In this document: positions 59,184-64,000 of the stretch, one piece after another
How the letters are laid out: the number at the start of each line of letters is the position of its first letter
Numbering within the stretch: the first letter of the stretch is position 1
Source of the DNA: Salaquimonas sp041736675
GTDB lineage: Bacteria > Pseudomonadota > Alphaproteobacteria > Rhizobiales > Rhizobiaceae
Reading direction: 5' to 3'
Length of the DNA stretch: 64,000 nucleotides
Assembly (NCBI GenBank): GCA_041736675.1
Contig: JBGSTD010000016.1
Coordinates: 24,236 to 88,235 of the forward strand
Made by a program: the position numbers and the translations under genes
The notes under the pieces: model-generated
Database searches by the model: none
Told to the model about the DNA's origin: nothing
Seen by the model: the letters and a program-made list of their open reading frames with translations, nothing else

Positions 59184-61037
59184 CTAGTCCCGCAATTCCC
59201 GGCGCAGGATCTTGCCGACATTGGTTTTTGGCAATTCATCCTTGAACACGATATATTTAGGACGTTTGTAGTTCGTTAGACTTGTCGCACACCAATCCTT
59301 CACATCCTGCTCGGTCAATGACTTGTCTTTCAGAACAACGAAGAGTTTCACTGCCTCACCGGAATTTTCATCTGGTACAGCAACTGCTGCCGCTTCAATA
59401 ATTCCCTCGTGGCTCGCAGCAACTTCCTCAACTTCGTTCGGGTAAACGTTGAAACCGGACACCAATATCATGTCCTTCTTGCGATCTACGATCTTGGTAA
59501 AACCCTTCTCGTCCATGAAGCCCATATCGCCGGATTTGAAATACCCGTCATTCGTCATGACTTTGGCAGTCTCATCCGGCCTGTTCCAGTAACCGGTCAT
59601 TACTTGAGGGCCTTTGATGCAGATTTCGCCAACTTCGCCCAGCGGCAAATTCTTTCCATCATCATCACGAATGGCAATCGAGGTTCCTGGAATTGGAACG
59701 CCAATGATGCCGCTGAACTCGGTCTGGTCAAAAGGGTTCGATGTCGCAACAGGAGAAGTTTCGGACAGACCATATCCTTCATGGATATTGCATCCGGTGA
59801 TCTTCTGCCAGCGTTCAGCCACGGGCCTCTGCACGGCCATCCCGCCACCCAGCGTCAGCAGCAGATGTTTGAAGTTGAGTTTGGCAAAGTCCTCGTTGTT
59901 CATCATTCCATTGAACAGGGTATTCAAACCCGGAACAATATTGAAGTCCCATTTGCCAAGTTCCTTGATGAAGCCGGGAATGTCCCGAGGGTTTGGAATG
60001 AGCACATTGTGACCGCCCTGCTCCATGCCCATGATCGCATTGATGACGAGGGCGAAGATATGATAAAGTGGCAAGGCGCAAACATATGTGAGGTTTTCGG
60101 GCCGCCCTTTTGCCCGGTAGGCAACTTCCACCCAAAGCGAATTCTGCTCGGCATTGGAAAGAACATTGGCATTGGAAAGCGCCGCTCCCTTCGAAACACC
60201 GGTTGTTCCGCCTGTATATTGCAGAAAAGCAAGATCATCGTGCCCGGTTTGGACTGTCGCGAACGAACCACCATTTCCACTGATCAGGGATTTATATGAA
60301 GTATATGAAGGCAAGGACCAGCTTGGCACCATCTTCTTGACCCTGCGGACAACAAGATTGACAATCGCTCCCTTGAGCCCACCCATCTGGTCGCCCATCG
60401 AAGTTACAACAACATGCTTCAGATCAGTCTTGGCATAGACCTGTTGCAGCGTATGGGCAAAGTTCTCGAGAATGAAGATCGCTTTGGCGCCGCTGTCTTT
60501 CAACTGGTGCTCAAGTTCGCGCGGCGTATATAGCGGATTGACGTTCACCACCGTACAGCCTGCGCGAAGGATCCCCATCATGACGACAGGGAACTGGAGG
60601 ATGTTCGGCATCATTATTGCAACGCGATCACCTTTTTTCAAACCATGCGCTGTCAACCACGCGCCAATCACTGAGGACTGTTGATGCAATTGGGTGTAGT
60701 TGATGGTTTTCCCCATGCAGGTGAACGCAGGCTTGTCGCCATATTTCCTGCAGGAACTCTCGAGCAATTCGGCAACCGAATTATATTTGAGCGGTGCGAT
60801 ATCGGCAGGAACGCCAGCCGGATATGAGGCAAGCCATGGTTTGGCATCATAGGGAGATTTGGAAACTGCGGCCTTTTTCGCAGGCGAGGCTGTTGCGGCT
60901 TTTGCAGGCGCCTTTTTTGCAGCGACAGGTTTCTTTGTATCAGTGGCTTTCGCCGCAGCCGAAGGCTTGGATACCTTCGCCTTTGTCGTTGCAGATGCTG
61001 CCTTTTCTACAGGCTTCTTGGTTGGTTTGGTGGCCAT
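59184..61037 (-). CDS. fadD: Long-chain acyl-CoA ligase (FadD-like) with Lys/Ala-rich N-terminal tail
   Basis: Activates long-chain fatty acids to acyl-CoA. A 617-residue protein: the AMP loop is LQYTGGTTGVSKGAAL, then ALPLYHIFAL, GYGLSETSPV, GYFKSGDMGFMDEKGFTKIVDRKKDMILVSG (positions near 487-517) and the end TNVGKILRREL with the catalytic Lys. The first about 60 residues are almost only Ala, Lys, Pro, Ser and Thr (for example TKKPVAAKKAPAKAATASPAKK), like histone H1 or PhaF tails and unlike FadD proteins. GGGAGGA precedes ATG 61037, so the tail is likely translated. DUF4031 follows. Confidence 0.9.
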   Translation of the reverse strand: MATKPTKKPVEKAASATTKAKVSKPSAAAKATDTKKPVAAKKAPAKAATASPAKKAAVSKSPYDAKPWLASYPAGVPADIAPLKYNSVAELLESSCRKYGDKPAFTCMGKTINYTQLHQQSSVIGAWLTAHGLKKGDRVAIMMPNILQFPVVMMGILRAGCTVVNVNPLYTPRELEHQLKDSGAKAIFILENFAHTLQQVYAKTDLKHVVVTSMGDQMGGLKGAIVNLVVRRVKKMVPSWSLPSYTSYKSLISGNGGSFATVQTGHDDLAFLQYTGGTTGVSKGAALSNANVLSNAEQNSLWVEVAYRAKGRPENLTYVCALPLYHIFALVINAIMGMEQGGHNVLIPNPRDIPGFIKELGKWDFNIVPGLNTLFNGMMNNEDFAKLNFKHLLLTLGGGMAVQRPVAERWQKITGCNIHEGYGLSETSPVATSNPFDQTEFSGIIGVPIPGTSIAIRDDDGKNLPLGEVGEICIKGPQVMTGYWNRPDETAKVMTNDGYFKSGDMGFMDEKGFTKIVDRKKDMILVSGFNVYPNEVEEVAASHEGIIEAAAVAVPDENSGEAVKLFVVLKDKSLTEQDVKDWCATSLTNYKRPKYIVFKDELPKTNVGKILRRELRD

Positions 61038-61220
61038 TTATTCCTCCCACGGACAGGCTGTTTTTAATGAGTGTAACGCAAATGCCGGATTTGGACAGTC
61101 CCAAAATCTGAAGCAATGCAGGACAAATTCGCTGCACTAGGCAATACTGATTTCTTCCGTTTACGTCAATGTTAGCTATCCGCTTTATCGGATAAACATC
61201 GGCTATTCTAAATTGGCGGG

Positions 61221-61691
61221 TTACAGCTTGAATGCCTTGGCTTGTCCGACAAGCCGATCGAGCGCTTGAAGAAAATTGGAACGGTCTTTCGCACTGAACG
61301 GAGGGTTGTATCCCTTTATTTCGCCGGCTTCACGCAGATGCTGGCCGAAGTTTCGCATCCCACTTTGCATTCCGATGGTTTCTGGTGTGAAAAGCTTTCC
61401 ATTATGCGCTGTCACGAACACCCGGTTCTTGACCAACCGCTCCGCCAGCGGAACATCGGCTGTCACGGCAATATCGCCTGCCTTGGCATTTTCAACAATC
61501 CAGTCGTCGGCAGCGTCAAATGCCCCTGAAACGGTAATCATCTTGACCATCGGATCCCGCGAAGGACGAAGGCCGGTATTGGCGACAAAGATCACCTTCA
61601 ATCCGCAACGTTCTGCAACCTTCAATACTTCGTCCTTGACCGGACAGGCATCAGCATCGACATAAATCTTCGTTTCGTGAGGGTTATTCAT
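61221..61691 (-). CDS. YaiI/YqxD family protein (DUF188)
   Basis: A 156-residue member of the UPF0178/DUF188 family of PIN-like fold proteins. IYVDADACPVKDEVLKVAERCG is the hallmark start with the acidic cluster, ITVSGAFDAADDWIVENAKAGD follows with conserved Asp residues, and TADVPLAERLVKN. A nuclease-like metal site is suggested by the acidic residues, but no activity is established as far as I know. GAGAG precedes ATG 61691. Downstream of the DUF3237 gene by 28 nt in the same direction. Confidence 0.92.
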   Translation of the reverse strand: MNNPHETKIYVDADACPVKDEVLKVAERCGLKVIFVANTGLRPSRDPMVKMITVSGAFDAADDWIVENAKAGDIAVTADVPLAERLVKNRVFVTAHNGKLFTPETIGMQSGMRNFGQHLREAGEIKGYNPPFSAKDRSNFLQALDRLVGQAKAFKL

Positions 61692-61719
61692 CTCTCAGGT
61701 TTTCCTGCATTATTGACCA

Positions 61720-62178
61720 TCAGGTGATCTGAAAAAGGGATACCCTAACCTTTGAGGCTTCCCGCATTCCGGTTCCGACAAAGAGCATCGAGTTGACCCA
61801 CTTGTACCGCGGATCGCCAGTTTCAAGACGCGCATGGGTGCGCATGTAATAGCTTGACGGGTCCACTGTCTCACCCCGTCCCAACGCCGCAATAACATCA
61901 GCCGGACCATGACGAAAACCGTAATTTGTAATTTCAATCACCGCTCCATCATGAGTCTGAAACGAGTAGCGCGTATCGAGTTCAGCCACACCATCTGAAA
62001 AAATTGTTTGCCAGTCAGCCCCAATATTGAGAATTTTGCCGTTGATTAATTGACCTTTTACACTTCCACCGATGATTGGAATGATACGGCGGCGGCCCGC
62101 ACGGCCCTCACCCATTTCAATAATACTGCCTAATTCTACATCAAGATCGCAAAAGTGGACCAGTTTGGGTTCAATCAT
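61720..62178 (-). CDS. DUF3237 family protein
   Basis: A 152-residue protein of the DUF3237 family (small beta-barrel, function unknown). Features: LGSIIEMGEGRAGRRRIIPIIGGSVKG near the start, then LNIGADWQTIFSDGVAELDTRY and NYGFRHGP; the end TGDPRYKWVNSMLFVGTGMR is typical. AAGGAAA lies 7 nt before ATG 62178; GTG 62184 is the alternative. It probably forms a two-gene unit with the YaiI gene. Confidence 0.85.
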   Translation of the reverse strand: MIEPKLVHFCDLDVELGSIIEMGEGRAGRRRIIPIIGGSVKGQLINGKILNIGADWQTIFSDGVAELDTRYSFQTHDGAVIEITNYGFRHGPADVIAALGRGETVDPSSYYMRTHARLETGDPRYKWVNSMLFVGTGMREASKVRVSLFQIT

Positions 62179-62376
62179 AAACACTTTCCTTCACATTCAC
62201 TCAAATTTGCGCTCCAGAAGACGTTAGACAGTTTCATCCGCCTACGCCATATCAGGACTCGCCATGGCGTTTTGTCATTTTCTCCAAAGCAGGGAAAGAA
62301 ATTATTCGACCTTTACAACAAATCCACAGGACCTATATTCGCCCCTCTGAATACTTGCATAATATCGGAAGGATAC

Positions 62377-63423
62377 ATGTTTAGAAGGAATTTGATTAAG
62401 GGTGCAATGTTGGCCGGCCTTGCTGGTTCACTTTCACTGGCCGGGTTGATCGCGCCTGCCTTTTCGCAGGAGGTCACCCTGAAACTTCACCAGTTTTTGC
62501 CGGCTCCGGCAACTGTTCCGGCAAAAATTCTAAAGCCGTGGGCAAAAGCGATTGAAGAGCGTTCCGGCGGTCGCATCAAGATAGAGCATTTCGACGCCAT
62601 GTCACTTGGCGGCAAACCACCAGAACTCTTCGACCAGGCCCGCGAGGGCGTTGCCGACATCATCATGACAGTAGTCGGCTACACGCCTGGCCGTTTCCCA
62701 AAATCGGAAGTTTTCGAATTGCCATTCATGATGCGCGGCTCTGTTGCGACATCCAAAGCCTATTGGGAACTGGTGGAAAATGAACTTCAGAACGAAGAGT
62801 TCAAGGAAGTGAAAATGCTGGGAGCATGGGTGCATGGTCCGGGCCTCATTCACTCCAAGGATCCGATCACCAAGCTTGAAGATCTTGAAGGCATGAAGGT
62901 TCGCGGACCGACACGTGTTATCAATAACATGCTCAGCAAGCTGAAGGCAGTGCCTGTTGGCATGCCGCTGCCGGCAATCCCTGAAGCGCTGACAAAAGGC
63001 GTTATCAGCGGAACTGTCATTCCATGGGAAGTCACACCTTCAATCAAGGTTGCAGAACTTGTCAAAAACCACACCGAGTTTTCCGGTGACCAGGCTCTTT
63101 ATACAGCAACCATTATCGCCGCGATGAATTGGGACAGTTACAATAAACTTCCCGATGATCTGAAAAAGATTATCGACGAAGAGTCTGGCCTCAAACTGAC
63201 GGTTCTTGCAGCCGATGAAATGCTGGCCGGTGATGCACCGGGTCGCGCTATCGGGGAAAAAGCCGGAAACAACATCATCGTTCTGGATGAAGCCGAAGTT
63301 GCCCGCTGGAAAGAGGCAGCAGCCCCTGTGCGTGAGGAATGGCTTGCAGACATGAAGACAAAGAACATCGACGGAGAAGCGTTGATCAAACAGGCTGATG
63401 AACTGATCACCAAATATCAGTAA
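62377..63423 (+). CDS. TRAP transporter DctP-type substrate-binding protein
   Basis: A 348-residue periplasmic binding protein of the DctP family. A signal peptide (MFRRNLIKGAMLAGLAGSLSLAG, cleavage near AFSQE) is followed by LKLHQFLPAPATVPAKILKPWAK and the ligand-region pattern KVRGPTRVINNMLSKLKAVPVGMPLPAIPEAL (about residues 176-207) with the conserved Arg that binds a carboxylate. GGAAGGA precedes ATG 62377. No small (DctQ) or large (DctM) membrane subunit follows; a strong terminator ends the transcript. It may work with subunits encoded elsewhere. Confidence 0.92.
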   Translation: MFRRNLIKGAMLAGLAGSLSLAGLIAPAFSQEVTLKLHQFLPAPATVPAKILKPWAKAIEERSGGRIKIEHFDAMSLGGKPPELFDQAREGVADIIMTVVGYTPGRFPKSEVFELPFMMRGSVATSKAYWELVENELQNEEFKEVKMLGAWVHGPGLIHSKDPITKLEDLEGMKVRGPTRVINNMLSKLKAVPVGMPLPAIPEALTKGVISGTVIPWEVTPSIKVAELVKNHTEFSGDQALYTATIIAAMNWDSYNKLPDDLKKIIDEESGLKLTVLAADEMLAGDAPGRAIGEKAGNNIIVLDEAEVARWKEAAAPVREEWLADMKTKNIDGEALIKQADELITKYQ

Positions 63424-63444
63424 GCTGCAGTTGTATTGAAACAT

Positions 63445-63473
63445 AAAAGCGCGGGCAGTGCCCGCGCTTTTTT
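63445..63473 (+). terminator. Rho-independent terminator after dctP-like gene
   Basis: AAAAGCGCGGGC (63445-63456), loop AGT, GCCCGCGCTTTT with two more T. A perfect 12-bp stem 22 nt after the stop; on the reverse strand it also ends in an A-tract complement and could serve the opposing gene. Confidence 0.93.
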
Positions 63474-63507
63474 ACTATAAAGTCGGCTAGAATACCTGAC
63501 TTGCAGA

Positions 63508-64000
63508 TTAAAATACCACTACGCTACGAATGCTTTTGCCCTCATGCATCAGGTCAAAGCCCTTGTTTATATCTTCAAGCGGCAGGATGTGGGTGATCAT
63601 CGGATCAATGTCGATCTTGCCGTCCATGTACCAGTCAACGATTTTTGGCACATCGGTACGGCCTCTCGCACCACCAAAAGCCGTTCCGCGCCATGAACGC
63701 CCCGTCACCAGTTGGAATGGCCTCGTGGAGATTTCCTGCCCAGCGCCCGCAACACCGATGATGATCGATTCACCCCAGCCCTTGTGGCAGCATTCCAATG
63801 CCTGCCTCATAACCTTGGTATTACCGATACATTCGAACGAATAATCCGCGCCGCCCTTGGTCAGTTCAACCAGATGATTGACCAGATTGTCGCCATGGTC
63901 CTTCGGATTGACAAAATGCGTCATGCCAAACTTGCGGCCCCATTCCTCCTTGTCATTGTTCATGTCAACGCCGACAATCATGTTGGCGCCCGCAAGCCGC
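63508..64000 (-). CDS. frmA: S-(hydroxymethyl)glutathione dehydrogenase / class III alcohol dehydrogenase, 5' part outside window
   Basis: Only the C-terminal 163 or so residues are present; the gene continues past base 64000. The visible part has IVGVDMNNDKEEWGRKFGMTHFVNPKDHG (nucleotide-binding strand), ADYSFECIGNTKVMRQALECCHKGWGESIIIGVAGAGQEI and TGRSWRGTAFGGARGRTDVP (both about midway), typical of formaldehyde-detoxifying class III enzymes, ending GKSIRSVVVF. The catalytic zinc domain is not in the window. It converges on the dctP-like gene. Confidence 0.93.
   Translation of the reverse strand, partial: RLAGANMIVGVDMNNDKEEWGRKFGMTHFVNPKDHGDNLVNHLVELTKGGADYSFECIGNTKVMRQALECCHKGWGESIIIGVAGAGQEISTRPFQLVTGRSWRGTAFGGARGRTDVPKIVDWYMDGKIDIDPMITHILPLEDINKGFDLMHEGKSIRSVVVF

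Noticed and set aside
59409..60299. 296-residue open frame on the plus strand
   Set aside because: Antisense to fadD, which shows all adenylate-forming motifs.
1..64000. CRISPR arrays, insertion sequences, prophage, rRNA or known riboswitches
   Set aside because: None seen on reading both strands: no regularly spaced repeats, no transposase or phage motifs, no rRNA core sequence and no recognisable riboswitch consensus.

Overview
The window is chromosomal DNA of an alphaproteobacterium, most likely a marine or host-associated member of the Hyphomicrobiales (Rhizobiales). Evidence: a rhizobial-type fructose/ribose/mannose uptake operon (frcBCAK) with a divergent ROK regulator, a fused IorA-IorB indolepyruvate ferredoxin oxidoreductase, a small phasin, a PhoX-type phosphatase, several Tat substrates and moderate base composition (about half G+C by eye). 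I see no phage genes, transposases, rRNA or CRISPR; the only RNA gene I recognise is a tRNA-Gln. Both window edges cut genes: a GGDEF-EAL protein on the left and a class III alcohol dehydrogenase on the right.

Layout. 1-4.4 kb: c-di-GMP protein, rlmE coupled to a Ppx/GppA phosphatase with a long basic N-terminus, and tRNA-Gln(CUG). 4.5-6.0 kb: two overlapping genes for an unknown secreted protein and an unknown lipoprotein. 6.4-27 kb: a large sugar block. It holds an aldehyde dehydrogenase; a fructokinase, sugar mutarotase and ROK repressor operon; divergent frcBCAK plus ribokinase; gnd, idnD, idnO and gluconokinase, which together take L-idonate to 6-phosphogluconate and ribulose 5-phosphate; a DUF924 protein; a beta-hydroxyacid dehydrogenase; a DenD-like epimerase; and glucokinase facing an aldose 1-dehydrogenase/aldose 1-epimerase pair. 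Glutaryl-CoA dehydrogenase lies inside this block.

27-42 kb is mostly acyl-CoA and amino-acid metabolism: paaX facing paaG-paaI with a perfect palindrome between them, a phasin, a Rieske oxygenase with a small partner, a DUF2161 nuclease-like protein, PatB, a CoA-transferase, two exported metallo-beta-lactamase-fold proteins, a HugZ-like protein coupled to threonine deaminase, an acyl-CoA ligase, an SCP2 protein and a ureohydrolase. 43-49 kb: a GH25 lipoprotein, a GST, an Arg-rich exported protein, TrhO, and a Tat-exported sulfide:quinone oxidoreductase with a small membrane protein behind a perfect FNR/FixK-type box. 49-64 kb: LysE and Lrp divergent pair, IorAB, PhoX behind a PHO-box-like repeat, a von Willebrand A protein with five tandem ~90-residue repeats, DUF4031, a FadD with a histone-H1-like tail, YaiI, DUF3237, and an orphan TRAP binding protein.

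The strongest items for follow-up are cis-regulatory: the 29-bp ROK palindrome, the paaX/paaG palindrome, the FNR box before sqr and the PHO box before phoX. The least explained proteins are the repeat-bearing vWA protein, the Lys/Ala tail on FadD, and the secreted protein/lipoprotein pair. I did not find a clearly new multi-gene system. Coordinates and motifs were read by eye, and family names come from recognition of motifs, not from a database search.
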